Below the pieces are notes generated by a model, which saw only the letters and a program-made list of their open reading frames with translations, did no database searches and was not told the origin of the DNA. A program made the translations under genes and the position numbers. Below, in pieces: positions 12,083 through 23,784 of a DNA stretch of 64,000 nucleotides (position 1 is its first letter; each line of letters begins with the position of its first letter). This DNA comes from Theobroma cacao. Its lineage: Eukaryota > Streptophyta > Magnoliopsida > Malvales > Malvaceae. The stretch lies in NCBI RefSeq assembly GCF_000208745.1, contig NC_030851.1:14443044-14507043 (forward strand), given 5' to 3'.

Positions 12083-13053
12083 TCAATGGCTTTTATAGAA
12101 ACTTTGCTTGATGTTCCATGTGACTCTTAAGACGTTCCATTTGTTTAGACATGGAGAGATTTTAGGAATGCCATTGTGGCTAAGATGCAACAAATAAACT
12201 TCCTCCAATAACAGTTTTCTCAAGCATGTGAAACAGTTGATTATACCACCATCCAATGGAATCTTTGGATGTAATGACTTTTCACTGGGTGACCAAACAA
12301 CTCTAGCTTGACGAACAAGGCAGTGATCAACGATAGATACCACAATCAGTCACGTGGCAAACAGGCTGACATGATAATGTTGTTGAAGATCAATTGGCCA
12401 ATGTTAATAGATTTCCCAATCAAAATTGCATACAAGAGGATCGCTTCATCCTTTGTCACATCACTTAAGTGTTTCACAAGAAGCATCTTTGTGTCTAAGA
12501 AATGATACCATACTTTGTAGTCATTGTCCATGCCATTGGCTTTGAAAGAAATTGGAACAATTTTGTGCAATTTCCATTCAGTACCCAAAATGCTAAGGTG
12601 CCTCAAAACTTCATCCAAATCGACGTCACCATTCACAAATTGACCATACTCATCGTTTTCAATGTTAGGTGTATTATAAAATTGGTTAATAGTGTGAGCA
12701 TCAAAAGGTACCTAACTTTTTTAAACGAATGCTCGACCATCGTGATGTTTAGCAACATTGGCATAGAATTCCCGAACAACATGCATTATTGATGCCTTTG
12801 GCTGAGCACTAAATTCCTCCAATTGGCTTTCATCGATAATATTATAGATGTTGGGATAGAGTCCTCTCCAAGTATCAATGCCATGTTCTGGAACTTGAAC
12901 TTTTTGCAATAGGCATTGAGTGTGGCACTTCTCAACTTTGGTAAAAATAAATTTACTTCGATTAAAACTATTCCCACTTCCACTCACACGTGTCCTTTTC
13001 TTTATGCCATGGTAATTATCAGAATACCCAATCAGTAAGCAACTTTTAACCAC
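12083..13053 (-). pseudogene. Third ORF of Athila-type element (plant retrotransposon accessory protein), copy 1
   Basis: Two adjacent minus-strand reading frames (13053-12721 and 12636-12346, then degraded to about 12083) give one diverged protein. The N-terminal part has a basic KKRTR start followed by a phenylalanine/isoleucine-rich helix and VVREFYANV; the second part contains the W-x-L-H-K block, a W-Y-x-F-L block, then H-L-S-D-V-T-K-D and the hydrophobic LLYAILIGKSINIGQLI segment. This pattern matches my memory of the family annotated as 'putative plant transposon protein' (PF20167), found downstream of pol in such elements; its function is unknown. A likely 5' splice donor (GTAAGTG, minus strand near 13362) precedes the start at about 13010, so the ORF may be expressed from a spliced transcript. 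Frameshifts make this copy non-functional. The copy at 41431-45090 is homologous. Confidence 0.7.
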
Positions 13054-13059
13054 AAATAG

Positions 13060-13990
13060 TTAGTATACATTACAAATAAATTATCAACATATACAAAATA
13101 ATATATACTAACTATTCATCTCGACAATAATATTAATCACACTAATCTTACCACAAATCAAATTTAAATTCTAAGTGCAAAAAATTAGAGTTATTCACTA
13201 TATCCACTATTCAAAAATCTAATGTAAGTACAAAACTCAACAATTAATGAAACCCATACACTACATTATCAAATCTAGCTTAAGGCCATCAATGCTAAGC
13301 AAACCCATCTTTGAAGCATAATGTTATCCATAAAAAGAATTAAATAAAGAAAAAGACCACTTACCATACTTTCCTGCACTCAAATGCCTCTAAGAAAGTA
13401 AAAATGCACTAGAATCCTCTAAACTCAAAGTTTGATGCAAAGAAATTAGTATTTGGAAGAGATATTGTAGTGGATAAGTGGAAAAGGAGTAATATTTTGC
13501 AAGTGAGGTAGAGAAAAAGGGAAAAATGCTGCCTAGCGTTGGGAAATTGGGAGAAGAGGTATATATAGGGCCAAGGGCTTGACATAGCTCCACAACATTA
13601 GACCTAGTGCACCATGGCACTCTAACAGGCCTATGCCATATTTATTTTTGTGATTGTGGGGTGCTATAGCACCCCTTAGGTAGCGCCGCAGCTCCCCAAC
13701 CTCAGGTTCCACTATGGAACCCGAGGGATTGAACCAATATCATAACCTTTCAAGGCCAGTGCCAATTCTTTTTGTTATTATATTTATTATTTACCTTCAA
13801 AAAGAATATAAAAGCAAGTAGTTAGCAAAATGAGAAAAAAATTAAAAATGAAATTAACATTCAATAACAAAAAATAATTAATGAATAAACAAAAATTGTT
13901 TAAGTAAAGAAGACTTAGGTTGCCTTCTAAGTAACGTTTTCTTTAATGTCTTTAGCTAGACTCTTGTTATAGCTCAACTGGGGTTAGAAA
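13060..13990 (-). other. Athila copy 1 spacer between integrase end and third ORF
   Basis: Non-coding AT-rich spacer. The segment from 13060 to about 13330 is shared with 45110-45413 of copy 2, including a TTAGTATACATTA block. The 76-aa ORF at 13390-13620 has no counterpart and is not called. A GTAAGTG donor-like site on the minus strand near 13362 could be the start of an intron ahead of the third ORF. Confidence 0.5.
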
Positions 13991-14345
13991 GACTAATGGA
14001 AGAGTGTTGACAATATATGTCACTTCACCACTAGTGCCTTAACCGATGCCCATTCACCTTAAACTTTGAATTGGTTATGCCATCCACTAATTCCACGTCA
14101 CCATATGGAAACACTCTTGAGATAAGCAATGGTCCTGACCACCTTGACTTTAATTTTCCAGGAAAAAACTTCAAAAAAGAATTGAACATCAACAAATGTT
14201 GACCTGGCTCACAATGTCATTCAACAATCTTTTTATCATGCCATCTTTTTTTCTTTTCTTTATAAATTCTGGCATTCTCATAGGCATCTAATTGTATCTC
14301 ATCCAACTCGTTTAATTGGTATAATCACTTTTCACTTGTAGCTTC
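13990..14345 (-). pseudogene. Integrase C-terminal remnant, Athila-type pol
   Basis: Minus-strand translation around 14340-14090 gives [20 protein letters not shown], then a degraded stretch and fragments equivalent to 'FPGKLKSRW.GP' and 'FPYG.VEL'. This is the typical end of Athila/Tat integrase just after the catalytic core. The catalytic core, reverse transcriptase and RNase H are absent between here and the protease at 14600, so a deletion of roughly 2-3 kb (inferred from family size) removed them. Stops and frameshifts are present. Confidence is high for the family and moderate for the boundaries. Confidence 0.75.
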
Positions 14346-14599
14346 TTTTACTACAAAGCACTTATAATGATCATTCGCAAATTTTAAAGCTTTAAAGGTA
14401 TTGAAGGTCACTTCTTGTTCCTGGACTCTCAAGGTAAGCTATCATTTCTCTACATCTATGAGTGCTCTTGCAGTATGTAAGAAAGGCCTCCATAGAATGA
14501 TTAGAACCTTTTTGTCTTCTTTCATATCTAGTACCAAAAAATTAGATGGAAAGATGAACTTGTCCACTTTACTAATACATCTTGTACAATGCCATTTGG

Positions 14600-15005
14600 C
14601 TATGTGATGGTATGGTCTACGAGTTGTAAAGTCACTGTGGTGGGCTCCATTTCTCCCAATCCTAGTTTCTTGTAAATATACAGTGGCATAAGGTTGACAC
14701 TAGCTCCCAAATCACTCAATGGCTTGGTGAAATAGTATGCCCCAATGGTGCACTGTATGTTAAACTGCCAAGATCCTTGAGTTTGGATGGAAGCTTGTTC
14801 TGTATGATTACACTACACTCCTCAGTGTGTGCCACTATCTCCAACTCACCCAATCATCTTTTCTTCGATAATGTTTATTTCAGAAACTTAACGTATGAAG
14901 GCATTTGCTCTAAAGTTTTTGCAAATGGTATGTTGATGTGCAGCTTCTTGAATACCTCCATAAATTTCTAAAATTGGTTTTCTTGTTGTTGTTTCTTGAA
15001 TCGCT
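14600..15005 (-). pseudogene. Retroviral-type aspartic protease region, Athila-type element
   Basis: The minus strand encodes, with several stops and frame changes, LHINIPFAKTLEQMPSYVKF, then EECSVIIQNKLPSKLKDLG, then DLGASVNLMPLYIYKKLGLG followed by PTTVTLQLVDH. The D-L-G-A-S motif is the catalytic aspartate triad position of this pepsin-like protease family. The order matches the gag-protease junction of Athila polyproteins. It lies directly downstream of the gag region at 15200-16398 and is inactivated by stops. Confidence 0.8.
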
Positions 15006-15199
15006 AAACAAAGGGTGGTGGTGATGTGACTATAGTTTCCTTTTCCAAGCTTTTTTAGGACTAACTACTTGTGTCTCATTTTGAGCTTCTTTCTCCATCT
15101 AGTGAACTTGTTTAATATTACCCTCAATCTTTTTTCCACTTCTCAATGTGATGGCCTTTACATGTTCTTTGCCCTCTCTTCTCGAATTTGCCTCAATGT

Positions 15200-16398
15200 C
15201 TCTGGGCAACGTCCTTTAAGCCCTGTTGTTAGTTGTGCTTGCCTACTACCCAACTTGCATCTCAAGATTTCTCAATAAGGCTACTAAACTATTGATGAGG
15301 GAGTCTATCTTAGTCATATATTGCATCAATAGCTCCTCCATGGATGGATTTTTAATAGGAATGTGGGCTCTCAATTGATGTTGAAATCTAAGCGGTATGT
15401 TCGATCTTGAAGCTAATGCTCCCTAGTTATTTCTCGTGAAAAGGTTGGATGGTTTCTCTATCCAAGATTATATGTGTTAGAGAAGTGGTTATTTTGCTAT
15501 TTGTTTCCAACGAATTGAACCATTTCTATGTTGTTACTTGGACACTGATCACTAGCATGTCCATCTCTATAATATTCGCATGCTACAAAGGGCTTTGAAT
15601 AGGATTAGTACTAAAAGAATCAAACTGATCGTTTAGAGCAATTACCTGTGTAATTAATGCTGTGATGGCATTAATCTCATGAACTCTAACTACTCTATTA
15701 TGTGTGGATCGTTCTGATGGCCATTGATAATTGTTTAACACCATCTCTTCTAATAGGTCATATACTTCACTGATAGACTTTCCCATAAGAGCTCCTCTTG
15801 TAGTTGCATCAATTGTGTCTCAAGTTGGCTATGAAATCTATTGTAAAATGTCTATACTTGAAGACACTTCGAAAGACCATGATGTCGGCAATGCCTAAGT
15901 GAATCCTTTAATCTATCTCAAGATTCATATAGTGATTCACCATCAAACTTTATGAACGAAGTGATAACGTTCCTCAATTTAGCTATCTTAGCCACAAGGA
16001 AGTATTTTGCAGGGAACACTTGAGCAAGCTAATCCCATGTTGTTATTGAGCCCGTGGGTAATGAATTCAACCACACCTTTGCTCTGTCCCTCAATGAAAA
16101 TGAAAATAATCTCAAATGAATGACATCATCTGTGACACTTTTGCTCTTAAATGTATCACATATCTTTAAGAAATTAGATATATGAGCATTTAGGTATTCA
16201 TTCGAAGACCCTCAAATGGACTAATGTTTGGATTATAGCGATGATGGCCGTCTTGATCTCAAAATTATTTGCTTGAATGGTTCGCCTTCTGATACGTGAT
16301 GGGATACCTTGTACTTGAGGAACAACATAGTCCCTTAACTAACGATTCTCTTCAACTACCTTATCTTGGACTTGCCGCTTTCTTGGTTGCCCATCCAT
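15200..16398 (-). pseudogene. gag region of Athila-type retrotransposon
   Basis: Minus-strand reading from the ATG at 16398 (MDGQPRKRQ) shows the retrotransposon gag capsid domain between about 16100 and 15780: a K-V-W-L-N-S-L-P block, a W-D-x-L-A-Q block, F-P-A-K-Y-F and A-K-L-R-N-V-I. It is followed by the open frame 15786-15583 with DLLEEMVLNNYQWPSERS, a hallmark of Athila/Tat gag. Gag would form the nucleocapsid shell packaging the element RNA. In-frame TAGs (for example at W-D-*-L and E-S-*) and frame changes make it a pseudogene. The start is chosen because it is the first ATG downstream of the primer site in the right frame. Confidence 0.82.
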
Positions 16399-16608
16399 TA
16401 TATTAGAAGAAATAGAACGTCGTTGAATATCTCGTCTTAGTCTTTGAAATGTTTTTTCAATTTCTAGGTCAAATGAGATCATCTCTAAGTTTCATGATTT
16501 ACGCTTACAATGTCAAAAAACACTTGAAAAACAAAAAAGAAAAAGGAAAAGCTTGGTGTAAGACAATTTGTTTAATTTAATATCAATAAAGATAAATAAG
16601 AAAACAAA

Positions 16609-16626
16609 TTCCCAGCAATGATGTCA
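16609..16626 (-). promoter_or_regulatory. Primer binding site, tRNA-Asp-like
   Basis: The minus strand reads TGACATCATTGCTGGGAA just inside the 5' LTR, a degraded form of TGGCGTCATTGCCGGGGA, the site complementary to the 3' end of tRNA-Asp used by Athila elements. It fixes the element orientation as minus and marks 16633-18272 as the 5' LTR. Confidence 0.7.
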
Positions 16627-16632
16627 AAAACT

Positions 16633-18272
16633 TGTCAAATTAATACACGTAAGTGCGCATGCCCATACAAGTAATATAAAAGTAAGTTAAGTATCGTTTC
16701 CCATGGAGATTTGTACCTATTTTCACTACGTATTAAATTTATAACAAATTGATCTTATCCAAGCACTCGATTTCAAATGATTAATTAAACTAAAAATGAT
16801 TATTTAACCAAATAATTGATGAAGAATAAAATGTCACTAAGAGAAATATTAATTAAAAACCTAAGATTACGGTATCATTCAAAATGTCATCTGAGTTTAA
16901 TCATTCACCTTAACTTAGATTAAGGGGATACACAGCTAACCTAAAATCCGTATTATGTACAAGTCTCTGTCAAAATTGTGTACACATACCTTTCTAAACT
17001 AACTTCACGTGTCTATGTAAATTAATTAGAAAGGTTCATTACGTTCGTGTTCTAATTTGGTTGCCTAAGTTATTTATACATATGTTTATCTTAAATATGA
17101 AACCGTCACCTAACTCTGAAGTGAATCAAACATAGGCTACTCAAAACAATGGTTTATTCTAAGCTCCTTCTATCAAGTTGAATTTAGAGACCCAAGACAT
17201 TTCAACACCTGATCAAGTAGTGACAAGCAATAAGTACAAAATTGAATAAACCATGCGCCATCCATTAATACTAAGCAAGGAGAAATCATATGTTCAAACA
17301 ACATAATGAAATAACACATAAGCCTAGAAAAAAATTTAGTTCATCATCAGTTTTACAACAAATATAATTAATTCAAGAGAAAAGATCATTTCTACAGCAA
17401 AGAATAAGAAAAAATTGAAGAGTAAAGAAATATCAAAGCCTCTTTTGATTCTTGATCTTCGATTGCCACTGATTTTTTCTAGTTTCTTCTGTTGAAGAGC
17501 CTTTTTCTTTTCTCTCAAAAACTATCGCCCATTCCCTCTCTGAGCCTTTTGTCTCAGCTATTGAAAATCATTTATTTATAGCCTCAGAAAACCCTAAAAA
17601 CTCATTTCCTGATTGGCAGCAAATTCATAATCAATGTTTGAGAGTCGTAACGTTACTCCGTGGCATTGCTAACTAATCTATTTCTTTTATGGTTTTTCAA
17701 CCAGCACTCCTCCTTAGCCTTGCCTTTTTGGAATTAGTATGGGAGCCATGATGCACCCTTGGGCACTATGGTCTTGAGCTTTGCATGACTGCGATGCTAC
17801 TTCTTGTGCTACCTTGGTGTAGAATTGCTATAGTGCCTCATCTTAAAATGCAAATTTCTCCTAGCTAGATGCTAATCTTGGTGTATTGATAAACATTAAA
17901 GTTGTAGATCTGCCTTTTAACTTTCCTATGGTCCAAAAATCACATTGATTGGATCTTAGTATCTCGAGTTATGTCTGAATTACCGCAACATATTTAGTCA
18001 AAATCTACACTTAGTCTCCATTTCATAGTTCATCACCATTTAACTTGATGAAGTTGAAAACCTACAAACACAAGGACTAAATTAGAATTTGCTTAAAATA
18101 GGGCTTTCAACATGAAAATAAACTAAAATTTCTTGAATTAAACTAAGTTCACTTGCTTTAAACTAATCAACTAAAAACATAAAAGCTATCTAAAAACTAC
18201 TTTAAACACAAAGACATAGCTACATTAATATCCCAAAATGTGGCTTAATAACTTTATATAATAGAGTTATCA
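16633..18272 (-). mobile_element. Athila-type 5' LTR, copy 1 (complete)
   Basis: 1640 bp. The plus-strand left end is TGTCAAATTAATACACG and the right end is ATAGAGTTATCA, so the minus-strand LTR starts TGATAACTCTATTATATAAAG. The two halves of that start form a short inverted repeat seen at every copy (18252-18272, 37546-37562, 57765-57792). It is uninterrupted, which makes it the reference for the broken copies at 5051-10649 and 46794-57792. No clean target duplication is visible with 5046-5050 (CTTGT versus TTCCT at 18273). Confidence 0.85.
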
Positions 18273-19206
18273 TTCCTTTAAGGGTAGGGCACATAAATGT
18301 AAAGAGTGCTTCTTTTACATGTTTCATTTTTTATCTTAGTGAGTTATCAAGAAAGAGTGCCTGATAAAGATAAGGCAAATATTGGATTGTAATCCATCGC
18401 ATCTGTTTCTACAATTTGTAAGTCAGAAAGGACAACTTGATAAATATGTGGTCTTGCTTATGGCCGACATTCGATGCATTCAAGTAGTTTCGAAAGATAA
18501 GTGCAACATACAAGAATTATGCTTCAAATGTTTAAAGAGCACTGATTATATATTAAGTCCCTAATATGAGTTTTGATGAGCATTATTGGCTTTTAAAAAT
18601 ATGTGATGTCAAAAGGTACGGTATAAGTAGACCAAAGTAAATGGAAACAATGGAAAAATGGCCAAGGCCCATGCTAGCAAGCAAAACATGTGAATTATTT
18701 AAGGGGCTAGCTAACTATTTTGATAATTTGTTCAAAACTCCACTTAGATGTATCCTTGTGTATGTTTAGACTCAAAAAGGGACATCAATTATTAACTAGT
18801 TTTGGGAAAGGCTACAAGAAATGCCTTAAGTGTCAGATCGAGATTTTAAGTATGGCTCAACATAAATAAGTGGATGGTCGGTACGAGCTCATGATGTGAA
18901 CACTCAAAAACATCTTAAGAGCTGAAGTACTAGATTGTGGAATTATTATGTGGATTTGTCAAAATTTGACTAGACTAATGATTTTAAGTATAGAAGTTCA
19001 TGGACCTTTTGATATGATTTGACGTATGTGGATTTACATGAATCAAAGCCTAAGGATCCTGTTGATAATGCACATCCATGGAATGATGTTTGAAGTAATT
19101 AGCATTTGAAATGCTTGCAGATAAGTTTGAAGTTAAATATGTTCAACTTGTGTCATTGCTTTGATTGAACAAAATTCAATGTCAAATTTTTATAAGGAGG
19201 GGAGAA
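18273..19206 (+). pseudogene. 3' pol remnant of a gypsy element (integrase trace)
   Basis: Heavily decayed. Around 18790-18950 the three frames together preserve pieces equivalent to F-W-E-R-L-Q-E, ALSVRSRF and LRAEVLDCG, the order found in the distal integrase core of chromovirus-type gypsy elements. Stops occur every few codons. The remainder is not recognisable, and the 60-aa ORF at 18382 has no family I know. The position, directly before a polypurine tract and a 3' LTR, supports the reading. Confidence 0.5.
19195..19206 (+). promoter_or_regulatory. Polypurine tract
   Basis: AAGGAGGGGAGAA ends one base before the LTR start TGCAACACCCC at 19207, the expected position for the second-strand primer. 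It shows the LTR to the right is a 3' LTR rather than a solo LTR. Confidence 0.8.
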
Positions 19207-22200
19207 TGCAACACCCCTGACCTTGATATGAGCCATATGTGTGTGAGGAGTTACGATGATATGTTGAAACGGCTAAGCTAACGAATGAGCTTAGTTGAAT
19301 TTTTGGTATATATGTTTATGAGCTTAAGGGTATGCCTATGTCCATAGAGCAATGAATATGAAATATGAGTATATGAAGGCTCAAAATGATGTTATGCATA
19401 TGTTTGGAACATGAATGATAAAGTGCATTGTTTGGAATTTAGGAGAATATTACGCTTAAGCAAAATTATGCTAAGTAATGATTTGTACACTATGTGACAT
19501 AGACCATAATGAGAATTTGAACTTGTCTGATAAGTTTATGCTTCGATATATTTCATTCTGGATGAATTGAGATGAGAATGATAATGATGACACCTAGACC
19601 ACAAAAACCTTGAGGCATGATATGTTAAATTATATGGGTTGAAGTCTAAGTGATATTTTGATATTTGATGATATATTTGGATGTTGTATATGAAGATTTC
19701 ACGTTATACAAATGATTTGAAGCGAGTTGTGAATGGAAATGAATTAGGGAACTTGCAAGAAATGATTTTAGGGTGTTAACCTTGGATTTTTAAGTTTGAA
19801 AAGCTGAAAATTTACCTACAGGGGAAAATGTATCGATGCATTCTTGGCAAGATGAACAATATAAGGTATACAAGAGATTTTTATCGATACAAATGTATCG
19901 ATAGATTTGAATAAAGATGAATATCTATTGATAGATTGTCCAAATGTATCGATAGATTTAAAGTATAGAGCACACAAGGGAAAAAGTATAAATAGATTTC
20001 CCTTATGTATCAATACATTTAGGGTAGTGAGCATTCTGCTTGATTTCTATCGATACATTGCCTAAATGTGTCAATAGACTTAGTTGAAATCCGTGCAAAT
20101 GTATCGATACATCACTATGCATTGGCAAAAATAAAAAAGGTTTCCAATTGTCTGCCCATTTAAAAACAAAAGAAAGATCTCTCTTTCTCTTTCCCTCTCT
20201 ACCCCTTTCGACACCCAAATACCTTTTAGAGCTTGTTTAAGCTAGATCTAAGCTTGGGAAACAATCTAGAGGTAAGATTATGCATTTTTACTAATTAATT
20301 TTTTATTTAATCAATTAATAACCTCGGATCTAATTATTTTCATATTTGGTATAATCCTCTTCCCATAAGTTTATTGAGGATTTAGAGCTAAGATTTGAGC
20401 AATGCAATTTCTAAGGTAGCATTTAATGCTTTTAAGCTTAAGATTCGAAATTTAGGTAACGATTTTTGTTAATCTGAAAAGCTAGGAAATTTCAAAAATT
20501 AATAAATAATTTATATTTGATTTTTTCAAGAGGAAAATGGAGATGGCGATAAGTTGGTGAGCTGGAGAGCCATTAGAGGTGAGAAAGCCCAACTTGGCTG
20601 AGAAAGCGCATTTGGACTATCACTATGAGTGGGCATTTTTATTTAAAAAATGCATATGATGCATAATGCATAATATATGCATTGCCATGGTACCAAATTG
20701 TTATGTTTATGCCTAGATAAGCATGCCTAGGCTAATAAATAATTTGAATGCTATTGGGAAGCATGAACTACTAGACTCTTAGGTTATTATGTAACCTTGT
20801 TGCCCTTTTTTTGAATGTTTGATGACTAACAAGCCTTTGTGTATTTGTTTGATAGATATATATATGCCTAGATGGTTAAGCCTAGGCTAGTAATTATTTG
20901 ACATATGCTATTATGTATGTGAGCTATGTTGTGAGTCACATGGTGGCATTGTGTTTAGAATTAATCGAATAGGGGACCTAGATAATGAAGTTTACCCTCG
21001 TAAAGCTATGAGTAACTAGGTAGTTACAGAGCTACATTTTGGGAACTAGGTTACTCGACTGTATTTGGAATATGACACGTATTTGGAAGTGATGATATGT
21101 AAAGCATAGGCTATAGTGTCTATTTGTGTCATGATATAAACACTGAACTATTGGTTATGCCACACTAAATAGGTTAGATTACCCAAGTGTGTAAATGATT
21201 ATTATAAGTGTTTAGGGTTAATGATATCTGATGAATTGCTTATAGGAAGGGCATTTTTCTGATATGCTTGATGTGTGTAGATACCTACTTAATTAAGGTT
21301 GAATTGTTGATGCACACAAGGCTATTGAGCCATGATTATTTAGGTTGAATAGATTGAATACACTTGTGGAGTTAAAGGCATGATGGCCTATAGATTTGAT
21401 TATGGATTTGCATTTTGTCCAGTGTGTGAATTCTGGATATTGATTTGATTTAAGGTTGAGTGGTGTCTTTCCCCTTATGACTATGTAATTGCTTGCAGGG
21501 ATGGTGGTAAATAGGGACAATGGCAGAAGTCCCACCTACAATGTTTTGATGCCACCCCTCTGAGATTACTTTGAGTGATGCCATCCGTTGGGAGATTACT
21601 CCAAATGATGACTTGTATTTGATGCCACCCATATGAGATTACTCCATGTGATGTTGTTCGTTAGGAGATTACTCCGAACAATGACTTTGATTCTCCGTCG
21701 TTGCTTTAACATGCACGTGATTTGATTCTCTGCAAGTTGCTTAGCCTTAAGAGTGATTTGACTCCACCAGTTGGTCTCCGTGTGCTATTTAACTATGTCC
21801 AGGGGAAGAGCACTCATTGATTTTCTTTGATTATGATGAGATATATAATGATATGGCATATATGTTGTGAGTATATGATTATTAGTGTGGAAGTGAAATG
21901 TGTTTAATGATTGATTACGAGCTTCAAGGTAACTGGTTTTGATATTGAATATTGTGATTGTGCTTGGCTACTAGAGTGAGCCTATGGAGCCTCACTAATG
22001 ATAGCTTTGAAAGGTAAGCCTTAATTGATATGTTTTGTTATGGAAACATAGATTTGATTAAGCATGAATCTGATATGCCGTTGAGATGTGAGCAACAACA
22101 AGGCATAGCAAGATGAGATGGGTACGTAGGCTATTAGGATGATCCTCGCACCTCTAAATTAGAGATGTTTGACTATAGCTATGATAGCTTTATAAGCATA

Positions 22201-22708
22201 TATGTCTTAATGCATATGTGTGTACCTATATGTGATTTATTATGCTATGGTGGCATCCCTTTCATTGAGTATTAGATGACTCACCCCTCTATTGTACCAT
22301 GTGCAGATAAGTGAAGCTACAAGATTGTGTGGCTAAGTTGTCATTCAAACAGACAAAATGTTGGCATCCAATAGGTTTCCCTTCTTGATGTGTCCACTCC
22401 GTTGAGTCCTTCCACTTTCAGTTTTGAAAATGTAAACTTTGGGATTTATGTAGAAATTGCAATGTCGTGTATTAAGTTAATGGTTGAATGATACGAACTT
22501 ACTATGATGGCCAATGTATGGCCTTATGAACATTTGAAATTATTGATGTATGAACTATGTGCCAAGGGCAAATATCATATGAGTATATGAGTTTGAAAAT
22601 CCTTGGCAATATGTGTATGATTTTGAATTTTGCGGCTTGATTAAGTCTCACTAGTTTTGCCTGTTTGTCTCATGCATTGGTAATGGCTCCTCAATTTGGG
22701 TCGTGACA
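19207..22708 (+). mobile_element. 3' LTR of a gypsy element, 3.5 kb
   Basis: Runs from TGCAACACCCC to GGGTCGTGACA. A TATA-like TATAAATAG lies near 19988. Two internal arrays stand out: at least eight ATCGATA-type motifs at 19830-20115, and units of GAGATTACTCC with GATGCCACC at 21540-21690. The pyrimidine-rich CTCTCTTTCTCTTTCCCTCT tract near 20178 follows the likely transcription start. The 5' LTR is not in the window; the 443-920 fragment is related. Confidence 0.78.
19830..20115. repeat. Array of ATCGATA palindromic motifs inside LTR
   Basis: Irregularly spaced motifs of the forms TGTATCGATACATT, ATCGATAGATTT and degraded ATCTATTGATAGATT. Similar motifs recur at 33304-33415 and 34990-35100. 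The core ATCGAT is palindromic, and pairs of units are inverted relative to one another, so long hairpins are possible. The array spans the region of the putative TATA element. Confidence 0.75.
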
Positions 22709-22739
22709 ATGTAAAAATCGAAAGGTGGAGAATTGATGA

Positions 22740-23307
22740 TGTACATGTCGGTACCATGGTGTCGAAAGGCTAGCACTGCAGTGCTGACCCCTCTGGTTGG
22801 TGCTAAGGTTTGGGTTAAACAAGGGTGGCACTATAGCATTTTCTTCCTAGCTGTTGTGCAGTCTGCAATGGTCTTTCAACTTTCGATAAGATTTTGACCA
22901 CAATCCAATCAAAATTGGGTGAAGTGCTAAACATCAAAGTTGTAGCCTTTTCTTTTAAATTTCCAATGGTCTAAGAATCTCATCAATTGGACTTTTGTAG
23001 CTCAAATTACACTCATATAACTATAGCATGTTTAGAAATCTCCTTAAGAATCATTGCACAGTTCTTTGCCATTTAAACCCTACATGTTTGCACACGTTCA
23101 ATAGCAAATGACTAAATCAATAGAGGATAAAAATAGGACTTTTATACTGAAAATAAGCTAAGAAACTCAATTAAAAATACTCAAACATGCATTAAACTAA
23201 TTAATAAAAAGATGTAAAAACTACATAAAAATGACTAAAAAGCAAGGAGACTTCATTCTTTTTATGCTTAACAAAGTGCAAGATAACTCTATAAAATAGA
23301 GTTATCA
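22740..23307 (-). mobile_element. Athila-type LTR fragment (outer half)
   Basis: Matches about 17690-18272 of the complete LTR, including TTTCTTTTAAATTTCCAATGG and the terminal ATAGAGTTATCA at 23307. The left boundary is fuzzy between the gypsy LTR end at 22708 and about 22790. No polypurine tract follows to the right, so it is a truncated LTR abutting SIRE-type sequence. Confidence 0.65.
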
Positions 23308-23660
23308 CAAAGGTAGTGATTCATGATAGGTTATGCTTTAACCTTGAAAAGACAATGATTATAAAGGTTATGCTTGAACTTAGTTGAAAAAGGTAACAAT
23401 TCTAGTGGATTCAAACTCCTTGTAATACCAAAGGAGAAGACATTGGCATTGTCAAGGCTGAACCTCTATAAAAATCATGGCTAAGTGTTTTTCTCTCTTC
23501 CCTTCTCTTTTTATCTATTATGGTCACCTTTGCTTGTTTCTACCTTCTTAATTTATGCTTAAAGTTTAAAGCTTTAACTGGTTTTGAGGGAAAGGTGAAA
23601 GCTTTAGCTTTAAAATCTAATTCACTCCCCCTTTTAGGCATATTTCACAAGCTTCTTCTA
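23308..23660 (+). mobile_element. 3' part of a SIRE-type copia LTR
   Basis: It is followed directly by a methionine-tRNA-like primer site and a SIRE-type gag. The interior 'GGTTATGCTTTAACCTTGAAAAG' type units resemble those at 28940-29240. Near its end is TAATTCACTCCCCCTTTTAGGC, a form of the 'ATTCACCCCCCT' block that marks the LTR end in SIRE-like elements. The 5' part is missing. Confidence 0.6.
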
Positions 23661-23663
23661 ACA

Positions 23664-23680
23664 ATTGATATCAAAGTAGG
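23664..23680 (+). promoter_or_regulatory. Primer binding site, initiator-tRNA-Met-like
   Basis: ATTGATATCAAAGTAGG is a degraded ATTGGTATCAGAGCAGG, the site complementary to initiator tRNA-Met used by Ty1/copia elements. The changes G to A at three positions fit cytosine deamination on the other strand. Confidence 0.75.
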
Positions 23681-23784
23681 TTCTCAAGTTTTACAAGTTT
23701 AAGCACTTTTGAGAGATCCTTAAAAAGAAGCTTGAAATAACAAACACAGCTCTAACAAACTTTGTGCGAAAAGGCTAGTCAATA

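Noticed and set aside
14401..15278. Several plus-strand ORFs of 64-69 aa
   Set aside because: They are antisense to the gag-protease region, which has recognisable conserved motifs on the minus strand.
18382..18564. 60-aa ORF MDCNPSHLF... as a host exon
   Set aside because: No recognised domain or splice context, and it lies in a decayed retroelement just upstream of integrase traces and a polypurine tract.
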